Origin: Pirellulales bacterium
GTDB taxonomy: Bacteria > Planctomycetota > Planctomycetia > Pirellulales > Lacipirellulaceae
Direction: 5' to 3'
DNA length: 64,000 nt
NCBI GenBank assembly: GCA_022448265.1
Contig: JAKVCC010000012.1
Location: 95,781 to 159,780, forward strand
The position numbers and the translations under genes were made by a program. The notes beneath the pieces are model-generated. The model saw only the letters and a program-made list of their open reading frames with translations, did no database searches and was not told where the DNA came from. Shown in pieces: positions 56,706 to 64,000 of this stretch (positions within the stretch are counted from its first letter, which is position 1; every line of letters begins with the position of its first letter).

Positions 56706-56888
56706 TCATTCGATCTCGCTCGCCATCCATATTTGGCCGTCGCTGCCAATTTCCAGGCGAATCAGGTTGGTTCGACAGCATACGGGGCAGTCTTCCGAGT
56801 AAGATTGCGAGCTTCCTGCAGAGATGTCGATGGGGACTACAATTAGCTCTCCACAGTTTTGGCAGAGATAGTTTGCCTCATTTTGCAT
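56706..56888 (-). CDS. CPXCG motif-containing cysteine-rich protein
   Basis: A 60-residue protein with the whole family pattern: YLCQNCGELIVVPIDISAG, then QSYSEDCPVCCRTNLIRLEI. The CxxC and CPVCC cysteines would hold one metal ion, most likely zinc. Function is unknown; the family is widespread in marine gamma-proteobacteria and planctomycetes. It is too short to have been found by length alone, but the motif match is strong. It is divergent from the VKOR-DsbA gene 92 bp away, so the two share an upstream region. Confidence 0.88.
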   Translation of the reverse strand: MQNEANYLCQNCGELIVVPIDISAGSSQSYSEDCPVCCRTNLIRLEIGSDGQIWMASEIE

Positions 56889-56980
56889 AGTTTTGAAGAC
56901 GTTGGGGATGAAATCTCGGATTGACAGGCTAATATTGATAATAGTGTAAGGCTTCCGTTTTCCCGCTCCTGGATACTCGC

Positions 56981-58384
56981 TTGACCGACGCTCCTCTCGT
57001 TACGAACGCCAGCGCCAGTCGCGCCAAACTTCTGCTGGGTATGATTCTTGCCTTGGCGCTAGTTGGGTTCAGTCTATCCGTTTACCTTACCTGGACCACT
57101 TGGAGTGCTACCTCTGTGGCCGGCTGCGGACTGGATGGGACGGGAGAGTGTGACAATGTATTGGCCAGCCGTTGGTCGAAATGGCTGGGGGTGCCTGTGA
57201 GTCTTCTGGGAGCGCTGACTTACCTAGGCATTCTAGTCTCTGCCGCGGTGGCTACCAGCTGTACGGCAGGTCTTGCCCTATCGGTGCTTCTAAGTCTTGC
57301 CCTCCTGGCCGTGGGCTGCGCTGTTTGGTTTGTTGGTTTACAAGTATTCGTCCTAGATAGCTATTGCCCCTATTGCATGAGCGTTCATGTGTGCAGTTTC
57401 TTGATTTGTGCGCTGTGCGTGCTTGTCATGCGAGGTTCACAACAGGAGGGGCAGGATGACCAGATGCGAGCCCTGCTGGGAGTGGCTTCGGATCCACGCT
57501 CCGTAGCTGTCGAAAGCCAGCCACGCCTTGGGGGCTCACAGGTCTTGGGCTGGACGGGACTCTCTGCCGCCGGGCTCGCTGCACTGATGTTGGGGCAATT
57601 CTTTTTTCGCCCGGCCGGACTTGTCTTCGAGGCCGTGCCCAGCGCGGCAGCGGCAGTGGATGCCGGCATCGGCCAAGAAGCGGTAACCCGTGCAGCTCCC
57701 GACGATTCGCAAACGGGTGAAACCGAAACGGAGCAGCCGGTGCAAACAGTTGATCAGACACCTCGGATTATCAAGTTTGGCGGCTTAAAGGAACCAATCG
57801 ACGTCACCCAAATGCCTATCTTGGGAAGCCCTGATGCAGAAACCGTGATCGTGGAAATGATTGACTATACGTGCGGGCGCTGTCGGGCAATGCATTCGCT
57901 CATCCAGGCTTCGCGGGACCGTTATGGACCGCAAGTCGCCTTCGTGATATTGCACGTTCCTCTTAGCATGAAATGCAATCCTCATGTCACTAAAGAATTC
58001 GACCACCATAAGAACGCTTGCGACTATGCGCGGCTGGCCATGGGTGTGTGGAAGGTGAAGCGAGAAAAGTTTGTTGAGTATCACGAGTGGCTTATGGAGT
58101 CGGACAAGGCGCCTTCAGTGTTCGATGCCAAACGCCACGCGATCAAACTCGCTGGAACGAAGGTTTTGCTGGATGAATCTCTCCAGGCGGAGTCGTTCCG
58201 CAATATTGCGGGAAACAGCGATGACATGAAGCGGATCAAAGCCGGGCTTCCCCTCTTCATCGTGGAGCCCGGAGTTATTCGAGGAGTGCCCGGAAAGCAA
58301 GATGAGTGGTTTGATTTCTTGGAGCAGCATCTAAAGCTCACGCCCCTAGACGCCTCTTTAGAATCAGGCAGGAACGCATCCTAA
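56981..58384 (+). CDS. Vitamin K epoxide reductase (VKOR)-DsbA-like fusion
   Basis: A 467-residue membrane protein from TTG 56981. The N-terminal VKOR domain has hydrophobic segments at about residues 17-40, 72-92, 96-123 and 135-150. Its cysteines are the loop pair (Cys49, Cys57, the latter in ECDNVLASRWSKWLGVP) and the active CxxC at 129-132 (YCPYCMSVH). After a linker and one more membrane segment (about 185-205) comes a thioredoxin-fold DsbA-like domain with TCGRCRAMHS (Cys298, Cys301). This single protein should both form disulfides in exported proteins and pass the electrons to quinone. Confidence 0.92.
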   Translation: MTDAPLVTNASASRAKLLLGMILALALVGFSLSVYLTWTTWSATSVAGCGLDGTGECDNVLASRWSKWLGVPVSLLGALTYLGILVSAAVATSCTAGLALSVLLSLALLAVGCAVWFVGLQVFVLDSYCPYCMSVHVCSFLICALCVLVMRGSQQEGQDDQMRALLGVASDPRSVAVESQPRLGGSQVLGWTGLSAAGLAALMLGQFFFRPAGLVFEAVPSAAAAVDAGIGQEAVTRAAPDDSQTGETETEQPVQTVDQTPRIIKFGGLKEPIDVTQMPILGSPDAETVIVEMIDYTCGRCRAMHSLIQASRDRYGPQVAFVILHVPLSMKCNPHVTKEFDHHKNACDYARLAMGVWKVKREKFVEYHEWLMESDKAPSVFDAKRHAIKLAGTKVLLDESLQAESFRNIAGNSDDMKRIKAGLPLFIVEPGVIRGVPGKQDEWFDFLEQHLKLTPLDASLESGRNAS

Positions 58385-58437
58385 GTTTAGATGACGTGGC
58401 GGGTTAGCATCCACAGAGCTATTGCTGATATTGGACT

Positions 58438-58467
58438 TGTCGCGAATTGCACCACTGGGGGTATAAT
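58438..58467 (+). promoter_or_regulatory. Promoter: TTGTCG - 18 bp - TATAAT
   Basis: The -10 box is a perfect match to the sigma-70 consensus and the -35 box matches four of six bases at near-ideal spacing. It starts just behind the VKOR-DsbA gene and points into the structured region, not into that gene. Confidence 0.6.
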
Positions 58468-58572
58468 GAGTTCAGGGTCGCGCCACCGCAGCGCGACGGA
58501 TAAATCTGGCCGCAGGGGTTCTCTGGCAGAATTCCATGACGCCAATAACCAAGTAAGGAAGGAGGTGGTTCG

Positions 58573-58617
58573 TTGAACGATTATCATATACGCCAGAGGG
58601 GTGGCGCAAACCGTTGA
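58573..58617 (+). CDS. Possible 14-codon leader peptide inside the structured RNA (doubtful)
   Basis: TTG 58573 stands 5-7 bases after AAGGAGGTG, a near-perfect Shine-Dalgarno, and opens a frame of 14 codons (MNDYHIRQRGGANR) ending at TGA TGA. The AGGTGGT of the ribosome site can also pair with ACCACCT at 58652-58658, which would hide it. Translation is unproven. Confidence 0.3.
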   Translation: MNDYHIRQRGGANR

Positions 58618-58722
58618 TGACCGGCGGGTTGTCAAACGTGTGACAGCCACCCACCACCTGCTTCTGATTACCCGCCTGACTCCCGTTTTTGTCGGGCCTG
58701 TTCTCAAAGCAAGCATGTGACG

Positions 58723-58759
58723 CAGCCTGGTTGCCCAATTGGCAACCAGGCTGTTTTTT
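58723..58759 (+). terminator. Strong intrinsic terminator
   Basis: A perfect 13-bp stem, CAGCCTGGTTGCC / GGCAACCAGGCTG, with loop CAATT, is followed by six T residues. It is the clearest intrinsic terminator in the window and closes the transcript that begins near 58474. Confidence 0.92.
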
Positions 58760-58900
58760 CTGCGCGAGTCCTTGGCCAGTTGAACCGCAGGGCAAGCTCC
58801 TATAGGCTCAATGAGTCACGGCGCTAGCCACGGGTGAGCCACAGTGAGCCAACCCGTTTGAAAAACTTGACGCGAGCGTTCCAGGCTTTGGCCCAAAAAA

Positions 58901-59356
58901 ATGTGTAGTCAAAATCAACCGGGCGAGGAGTCGATCCTCGACTCTCAACAAGAGCTGTTAGAAACGAGCCTGCCGTTGGTATTTGCTGCCTACGATGCCG
59001 CTAGAAAATCCGGCATGGATCAACCCGTGGTGTTGTTGATTGATTGCGAGGACGCCATCGGCCGGAAAATCGTCCGGAGTTGGTTGGGCGCGGACACGGT
59101 TCAGGAGGCCATCGAATATCGCCAGCTTATGGATTCGACCGAACTAGCGGCCAGTGACGAAGCCCCTGGCGGCCAGACGACCGTATTTGCACACGCGTTC
59201 TCGCTGGAGGCGTGTCGTCAGGAGGTGCCGGCCGTGTTTCCCTACTTGTCCTCCGTTTTTGACGAGCTGCTTCCGGCCAACGCCTTCTTGGCTATTGCTG
59301 TGACTTGTGGCGGTGCCTCTGCTCTAACCGTTCCGTTATCTGCACGCGATTCCTGA
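58901..59356 (+). CDS. Hypothetical protein
   Basis: A 151-residue soluble protein from ATG 58901 with no recognisable family. Composition is protein-like: an amphipathic N-terminal helix, a VVLLIDCEDAIGRKIVRSWLG segment and an alanine-rich C-terminal half (FDELLPANAFLAIAVTCGG). There is no signal peptide or membrane anchor. It ends 31 bp before the isocitrate-dehydrogenase-family gene on the same strand and probably shares its transcript. Confidence 0.7.
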   Translation: MCSQNQPGEESILDSQQELLETSLPLVFAAYDAARKSGMDQPVVLLIDCEDAIGRKIVRSWLGADTVQEAIEYRQLMDSTELAASDEAPGGQTTVFAHAFSLEACRQEVPAVFPYLSSVFDELLPANAFLAIAVTCGGASALTVPLSARDS

Positions 59357-59387
59357 CAGCTTGAATCCCTCGCCCCTTAAGGTGCCC

Positions 59388-60392
59388 ATGACTTACTGCC
59401 TAACCTTGATACCAGGTGACGGTATTGGCCCCGAGGTTTCATCTGCCGCGCGGCGCGTCCTAGATGCGACCGGACTCGATTTTGAGTGGCGGGAAGTTTC
59501 CGCTGGGCTGGCGGCCCTTGAGGCGCACGACGATCCCTTGCCAGCATCGACCGTGGAAGCGGTGAAAAGCGCAGACGCGACACTTAAGGGGCCGACCACC
59601 ACGCCGAAGGGTGTTGGTTTTCGCAGCATTAATGTGGCCATTCGGCAACAGCTATGTCTCTATGCCAACTTCCGACCGGCCCGATCGCTTCCGGGGATAA
59701 AGACTTACTTCGAAGATATCGACTTGATCGTTATCCGGGAGAACACCGAGGGACTCTACAGCGGTCTCGAGCACGAGGTGGTACCTGGTGTTGTAGAGAG
59801 CTTGCGCATCATCACGTCGCTGGCGTCGGAGCGGATCGCCCGATTTGCTTTTCAAACGGCAAAAAGGCAAAATCGCCGCCGCGTAACCTGTGTGCACAAG
59901 GCAAACATTCTTAAGCTTAGCGATGGACTCTTTTTGGACTCCTGCCGGAAGGTGGCCGCCGAGTTTCCGGAGATCGAGTTTGACGATTGCATTGTGGATG
60001 CTGCGGCGATGAAGCTGGTCATGAACCCACACTTCTTCGATGTGTTGGTAATGGAGAATCTATTTGGCGATATTCTTTCCGATCTGACCAGTGGCTTGGT
60101 CGGCGGGCTAGGCGTCACGCCCAGCGCCAACGTGGGTGAGGGCATCGCGGTGTTTGAAGCCGTGCATGGCAGTGCCCCTGATATTGCCGGTCAGGGGATT
60201 GCCAATCCCACGGCACTGATTCTAAGTGGGGCGCTCATGCTCCGCTATCTGGGAGAGAAGGAGGCAGCCGACCAGGTGGAAGGTGCCGTCCGCAAAGTTT
60301 TAGCTGCAGGAAAGACGCGAACCGGCGATGTCGGCGGCAGGGCAACCACCAGCGAATTCACCGATGCCCTTCTCGAAGTCGTTTCAGGGTGA
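59388..60392 (+). CDS. Isocitrate/isopropylmalate dehydrogenase family protein (NAD-isocitrate dehydrogenase-like)
   Basis: A 334-residue enzyme from ATG 59388; the open frame begins at TTG 59361. Motifs: LIPGDGIGPEV at the start, SINVAIRQQLCLYANFRPAR (the isocitrate-type substrate-binding loop with arginines), IVIRENTEGLYSGLEH, MENLFGDILSDLTSGLVGGLG (metal aspartates) and HGSAPDIAGQGIANP (cofactor loop). The NVAIRQ/LYANFRP loop points to an NAD-isocitrate (IDH3-like) or homoisocitrate enzyme rather than LeuB. It would oxidise isocitrate to 2-oxoglutarate. The preceding hypothetical gene is close enough to be co-transcribed. Confidence 0.9.
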   Translation: MTYCLTLIPGDGIGPEVSSAARRVLDATGLDFEWREVSAGLAALEAHDDPLPASTVEAVKSADATLKGPTTTPKGVGFRSINVAIRQQLCLYANFRPARSLPGIKTYFEDIDLIVIRENTEGLYSGLEHEVVPGVVESLRIITSLASERIARFAFQTAKRQNRRRVTCVHKANILKLSDGLFLDSCRKVAAEFPEIEFDDCIVDAAAMKLVMNPHFFDVLVMENLFGDILSDLTSGLVGGLGVTPSANVGEGIAVFEAVHGSAPDIAGQGIANPTALILSGALMLRYLGEKEAADQVEGAVRKVLAAGKTRTGDVGGRATTSEFTDALLEVVSG

Positions 60393-60653
60393 CCCGTTTC
60401 TTGATGGGAATGCGGTCAATCTGGCTAGAATGTTGCGTGGCCTGACTTTTCCGAATTCCTCGCGAGGCGAGGCGCATGCAATAGCAGCGCTACGCATTCC
60501 TCTAAGGGGCTGGGTTACCGATATTGAGTCACCGTCGGCAAATACGTCAGCTTTGGTGCCGGTGTACCTGCGTGATAATCGCTTCTTAGTTGTTGGGAAA
60601 CGCTGCCCCTCCAGATTTCCACCTCCGCTCGGAGCAGTCGGACTTCTCTTGCG

Positions 60654-62222
60654 CTAGCAACGCGCCAAGGCAAGTGCTCGGTCGATGCGTACCAGGCAGC
60701 GCTCTTGCCCCAGGATTGCTAGCGTCTCGAAGATGCCAAAGCCGACCGATTTTCCGGTGACCGCGACGCGAAGCGCGTGGATGATTTGGCCAATTTTGAT
60801 TTCTTTTTCGGCAACATACGACTTCAGGAGTTCTTCGAGCGCTTCCGGCTCGAAGGCAGTTGCCTCGGCGAGTCGCGCGCGAAAATCTTCCAACAGTTCC
60901 ACCGCGCCCTCCGGCTTGCGCAACCGTTTGTCGACCGTCCGCTCATCGAAAATAAGCTGCTGGTCGCTAACGAAGAAATCATCGTAGTCAAGAATATCGC
61001 CGGCTACCTTTATTCGATCACCAGCGGCCACGATAATTTGTGTCAGATAGGGGCTCGTCTCACAGGGAGGTGGCTTTCTGACCAGGCCTGCCTGCTGCAA
61101 AAAAGGCAATACCAAGGCAACCTTTGCCTTGAGCGGTACCTGTTGCATGGCTCGATCCTGAAACGCGACCAGCTTTTGCGGATCAAAACTGGCGGCACCC
61201 TTGTTCACGCGGTCGAGCGAAAAATGCTCGAGCATGTCGGCGCGGGAAAACTCTTCGGCGCTGTCGTCGAGCGACCAGCCGAGCAGCAACAAGTAATTCA
61301 ATATTGCATCGGGTAGAAAGCCGATTTGCTGATAAAAGTCGACGATCACTGGATTGAAGATCTCGTCTTCGACTTGGAGTCCGAGGCGACTGGCAATGCT
61401 CCCACCGTGTTGTTTGAGTTGGGCAAAGTCGCGGTGTTTCAGGTATTTTTCCAGCTTGCGTTTGCTCAGTTTGTGTTTGCTTCCGGGTTCAGCCACATAA
61501 GGCAGGTGGGCAAACTGCGGCAGCGGGTAGCCGAGCTTCTCGTAAATAAACATCTGGCGCGGCGTGTTCGACAAATGTTCTTCGGCGCGGATCACGTGCG
61601 AAATTTGCATTTGGTGGTCGTCGACCACCGTTGCCAGATGGTAAAGACAAGAACCGTCTGTCCGCTGAATTACATGATCCTGCTCGCGCTTCCACTGGAA
61701 ACGGACTTCGCCACGCACCAGATCTTGGAGAACGGCTTCGCCGCTGCGCGGCATCTTGAGCCGCACCACGGGTTGCCGACCTTCCGCGCTAAAGCGGGCC
61801 ACAGTCTGGTCGTCTTCTGCCATCCATGAGCGGCTGTAAGTAAACGGCTTACCCGCTGTCTGGGCCTGCTCACGTTCGGCCTCAAGGTCCTCGGGTTGTG
61901 CAAAGTCACGATAGGCATTACCGCTGGCCAGCAGTGCGTCGACGGCCGCCTGATATTTTTCTGTCCGCTGGGATTGAAAGTAGGGGCCGCAATTGCCGCC
62001 CACCTCTGGTCCCTCATCCCAGTCCAGACCCAGCCAACGAAATCCGTTAATGATTGGTTCTAAGGCAGCGGAGACGTTTCGCTGCTGGTCCGTGTCGTCC
62101 ACACGAAGGATAAACTGGCCGCCCTGCCCTTTGGCAAACAGCCAGTTGAAAAGCGCCGTGCGGACACCGCCAATGTGGAGATATCCTGTCGGACTGGGAG
62201 CGAATCGGGTACGGACGGTCAT
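60654..62222 (-). CDS. gltX: Glutamyl-tRNA synthetase
   Basis: A 522-residue class I synthetase from ATG 62222. It has the HIGH-type motif [22 protein letters not shown] near the N-terminus, a [14 protein letters not shown] region, an [11 protein letters not shown] segment and the KMSKS-type [13 protein letters not shown]. The C-terminal anticodon-binding part is present, and total length is normal. It charges tRNA-Glu, and in organisms lacking GlnRS also tRNA-Gln. It is transcribed after the membrane protein gene (160-bp gap). Confidence 0.95.
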   Translation of the reverse strand: MTVRTRFAPSPTGYLHIGGVRTALFNWLFAKGQGGQFILRVDDTDQQRNVSAALEPIINGFRWLGLDWDEGPEVGGNCGPYFQSQRTEKYQAAVDALLASGNAYRDFAQPEDLEAEREQAQTAGKPFTYSRSWMAEDDQTVARFSAEGRQPVVRLKMPRSGEAVLQDLVRGEVRFQWKREQDHVIQRTDGSCLYHLATVVDDHQMQISHVIRAEEHLSNTPRQMFIYEKLGYPLPQFAHLPYVAEPGSKHKLSKRKLEKYLKHRDFAQLKQHGGSIASRLGLQVEDEIFNPVIVDFYQQIGFLPDAILNYLLLLGWSLDDSAEEFSRADMLEHFSLDRVNKGAASFDPQKLVAFQDRAMQQVPLKAKVALVLPFLQQAGLVRKPPPCETSPYLTQIIVAAGDRIKVAGDILDYDDFFVSDQQLIFDERTVDKRLRKPEGAVELLEDFRARLAEATAFEPEALEELLKSYVAEKEIKIGQIIHALRVAVTGKSVGFGIFETLAILGQERCLVRIDRALALARC

Positions 62223-62382
62223 GGCGGTGAGGGCGAGGGACTATCGGCAGTCGTCTAGAAGCTGTCGGTCGAAGGCCGAGGGAACGCGGCGCGGACTTCG
62301 CCGAAATTCGATTGCCCAGGCGTCCAGGTAGCTCGACCACCACTATCCAATGTCTGCTGCCCGTTGTCCACCACGCAAGCTG

Positions 62383-63462
62383 CTACGCCGCCGGCCGGCG
62401 GTATTTTTGCTTACGCAGTCGCTTGCGCTCGGCTTTACTCAAACGACGAGGCGACTCGTTTTCTGCGTCCTTGTCGTTTTCGGGCTCCGTGCCGTCGATC
62501 CATTCGGCCGCCATCTTCTGTGAGCTGCCCTCTTGGCCGGCTGGCGAACCAGCGAGGGAACTTGCAGTGGGGGATCTACGGGCCGCTGTGCCTTGATGTT
62601 TAACACGATTTTTAACTCGGTGCTCAATGAGACCCTGTACATCGAGTACCAGGTAGCGTGCGTAAAGAAGCGTACCGCTCAGCAGCAGCCAATACGTTGC
62701 CAGCGGTAATGCGCGGCTGGCGGCATCGGGTAAGGCTGGTAGCCAAGTAGCCAAGCCACTCAGGGTACCTGCGGAACTGGCAACAAAACATCCCAGGGCG
62801 AGTCCATAAGCCATTAGTGCCGAGCGGCAGTGGGCACTGTCGGCAATCAATTTGACGAGCAGCCATCCTCCCAGGCCAGCGGATGGGACCAGCCACCAGA
62901 GAATATGACCGTCCAGAAGTTGCCAGCCAGTAAAATGTTTTATGAGGCGCGCTAGTGGCTCGTGAACATTGACGACCGCATTGAGACTGAGTCCGGCGGC
63001 AACCAGCGCTGCCACCTGCCAAATACGATAGCGTCCCCGCACGTCGTCGACTCGATGGCGCCGCAACGTGAAGATGAGGCGAGCATAACAGGCCGTAGCC
63101 AAGAGGACTGTGGCTGTAGTCCAGGCGACAAGGCGGCCGGCAAGTAGGGTCGTGATCTCTTCTGAGGAGAGCACTTGCGAAAGTCCGCTCAGCCACTCCG
63201 CGTAGTAAATGACCATTTCGGCGGCGCACCCTGTAGACAAGCCAAGTATTGCTACTAGAGCGAACCAGCGAAAACGTCTCGGCACGAAGTCGGTAACCTG
63301 GGGATGGTTTTCGACGTTGGCACCTGCGCCGTAACGAGGGGTATCACCGGGCTCACACTCTCGGTTTCCGATCCGGTCGCTTCGTAAGGCGGAATCCGCA
63401 GCCAGCAGCTCTTCATTCAACACGCGGCGCCGACGACCAATGCGGCCACTATTTTGTCCCAT
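62383..63462 (-). CDS. Multi-spanning membrane protein, hypothetical
   Basis: A 359-residue protein from ATG 63462. The first 60 residues are hydrophilic and basic. About seven hydrophobic segments follow (roughly residues 65-85, 105-125, 145-170, 185-210, 215-235, 240-255, 262-275). The C-terminal 80 residues are charged, ending in RRLSKAERKRLRKQKYRR, a strongly basic tail. No catalytic motif or known family was recognised. It is encoded directly upstream of gltX on the same strand. Such planctomycete-specific membrane proteins are common, and its role is unknown. Confidence 0.75.
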   Translation of the reverse strand: MGQNSGRIGRRRRVLNEELLAADSALRSDRIGNRECEPGDTPRYGAGANVENHPQVTDFVPRRFRWFALVAILGLSTGCAAEMVIYYAEWLSGLSQVLSSEEITTLLAGRLVAWTTATVLLATACYARLIFTLRRHRVDDVRGRYRIWQVAALVAAGLSLNAVVNVHEPLARLIKHFTGWQLLDGHILWWLVPSAGLGGWLLVKLIADSAHCRSALMAYGLALGCFVASSAGTLSGLATWLPALPDAASRALPLATYWLLLSGTLLYARYLVLDVQGLIEHRVKNRVKHQGTAARRSPTASSLAGSPAGQEGSSQKMAAEWIDGTEPENDKDAENESPRRLSKAERKRLRKQKYRRPAA

Positions 63463-64000
63463 TCTTATCCTTCGATTGCCAAAACCGAACTCGATGACGA
63501 ACCAACCTGCATAATTGGCTTCGGCATTTCTCTCGCACCAAGACAGATCCGGTTTTACTAGCCCGGGTTGTTCCGTTTGGGCAAATTTTGCCAGTGAGCT
63601 TGCAACGCTTTCTGGGTCGGTTTGGCCAGCGCCGTGGCGGAATTCAACGGCAGTTCTTCCCCGCCGTAGTGCACAACCCGGATTTCAATAGAGGCAAATC
63701 TGCGGGATTTTGGCGGCGCTGGCACGAGAACCAGTTTTGATCTCCTAGTTTGAGGCCACAATTTTTGGGGATCTTGCCGTCGAGTGTTGGTTTTGAAATG
63801 GGTTCTAGGAATTACGGAAATCGAATACCCCGCAATGGCCCGGAAGTTGCTGCTGGTGGGGGTGTTGATAATCTGGTCAAAGGGAAATCTGTTTTTCTGT
63901 CAGAAGAACGCAATGGCCAAAACACCGAAATTTAAGGATGCCTCAATCGCAACGCATTGGCAAAAAGTGGCCTGACTAAAATATTCAGAAGATTTTTCTG
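63463..64000. other. Terminal gap containing repeat copy C
   Basis: About 540 bp to the window end with no credible gene. It carries a reversed copy of the dispersed repeat. Short frames on both strands, for example 63558-63761 on the minus strand, show no recognised motif. Confidence 0.45.
63727..63807 (-). repeat. Dispersed inverted-repeat element, copy C (reverse orientation)
   Basis: Read on the minus strand, this 81-bp copy starts TAGAACCCATTTCAAAACC and continues with a GGCAAGAT ... AATTGTGGC core shared with copy B. Its right arm, ending GGTTCT, is the most diverged part. Confidence 0.82.

Larger units (their letters stand above)
58431..58759 (+). ncRNA. Candidate stand-alone structured RNA with own promoter and terminator
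   Basis: A -35-like TTGTCG (58438-58443) and a perfect -10 TATAAT (58462-58467), 18 bp apart, lead into a ~285-nt stretch with hairpins at 58477-58497 (GTCGCGC/GCGCGAC), 58515-58535 (GGGGTTCT/AGAATTCC, two G-T pairs), 58591-58606 (CGCCA/TGGCG) and 58627-58648 (GGTTGTC/GACAGCC, one G-T pair), ending in a strong terminator. Inside, AAGGAGGTG (58559-58567) precedes a TTG that opens only 14 codons. No known RNA family was recognised. Confidence 0.55.

Noticed and set aside
58618..58800. Read-through of the TGA TGA pair after the 14-codon frame, giving a cysteine-containing extension
   Set aside because: It would need recoding at two consecutive stops and would run through a terminator; no SECIS-like element was recognised.
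63558..63761. 67-codon minus-strand open frame at the window end
   Set aside because: No motif or ribosome site, and it overlaps repeat copy C.

Overview
The window reads as a chromosomal segment of a planctomycete, most like the Pirellulales. The markers are a DUF1501 / DUF1549-DUF1553 / cytochrome-WD40 trio, a PVC-type CxxCH propeller-HEAT protein, a DUF1080 protein, a sulfatase, a CPXCG zinc-finger-like protein, McsA-McsB, many TTG starts and wide, often structured intergenic spaces. No plasmid, phage or insertion-sequence gene was recognised.

Layout. 1-2946: 3' part of the error-prone polymerase DnaE2. 3.3-10.4 kb: secreted DUF1501, DUF1549/DUF1553 and cytochrome/WD40 genes on the plus strand. 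10.5-25.0 kb: a long minus-strand carbohydrate block. In transcription order it holds E2 and E3 of a 2-oxoacid dehydrogenase complex, a PHP-domain protein, a fused aldolase/SDR, an unusually long MDR dehydrogenase, a TIM-barrel sugar epimerase-like protein, a DUF1080 protein and an RbsBAC-type ABC importer. 25.2-28.4 kb: a divergent DeoR-family regulator and a fused E1 alpha/beta gene that completes the complex. 28.8-35.0 kb: a polyol-dehydrogenase-like MDR enzyme, the PVC CxxCH protein and an L-fucose-isomerase-family enzyme. Together this looks like a sugar uptake and cleavage locus with its own oxidative decarboxylation complex under one regulator; the substrate cannot be named from the sequence, and no sugar kinase was seen.

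35.0-43.3 kb is a gene-poor zone with decay: a cytochrome P450 pseudogene, a truncated SDR, a panB 3' remnant and a mannitol-dehydrogenase-like gene with a suspicious poly-A start. Intact genes inside it are a cupin protein and nagB-nagA. 43.3-64 kb is mostly housekeeping: VOC protein, sulfatase, tRNA-Ser(GGA) directly behind rho, a thioredoxin-like/YHS-like protein, uxaC, pyrF, trpE, mcsA-mcsB, a CPXCG protein, a VKOR-DsbA fusion, an isocitrate-dehydrogenase-family gene, gltX and a membrane protein.

Non-coding signals stand out. They are (i) a free-standing promoter-hairpins-terminator unit at 58.43-58.76 kb, (ii) five consecutive hairpins at 47.61-47.76 kb inside a 1.4-kb gene-free gap, (iii) a dispersed ~80-bp inverted-repeat element in three good copies plus one degenerate copy, (iv) two matched 8-bp hairpins and a third palindrome at 7415-7480, and (v) palindromes in front of the DeoR/E2 genes and the ABC operon. 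All calls come from reading the sequence; no database search was run.
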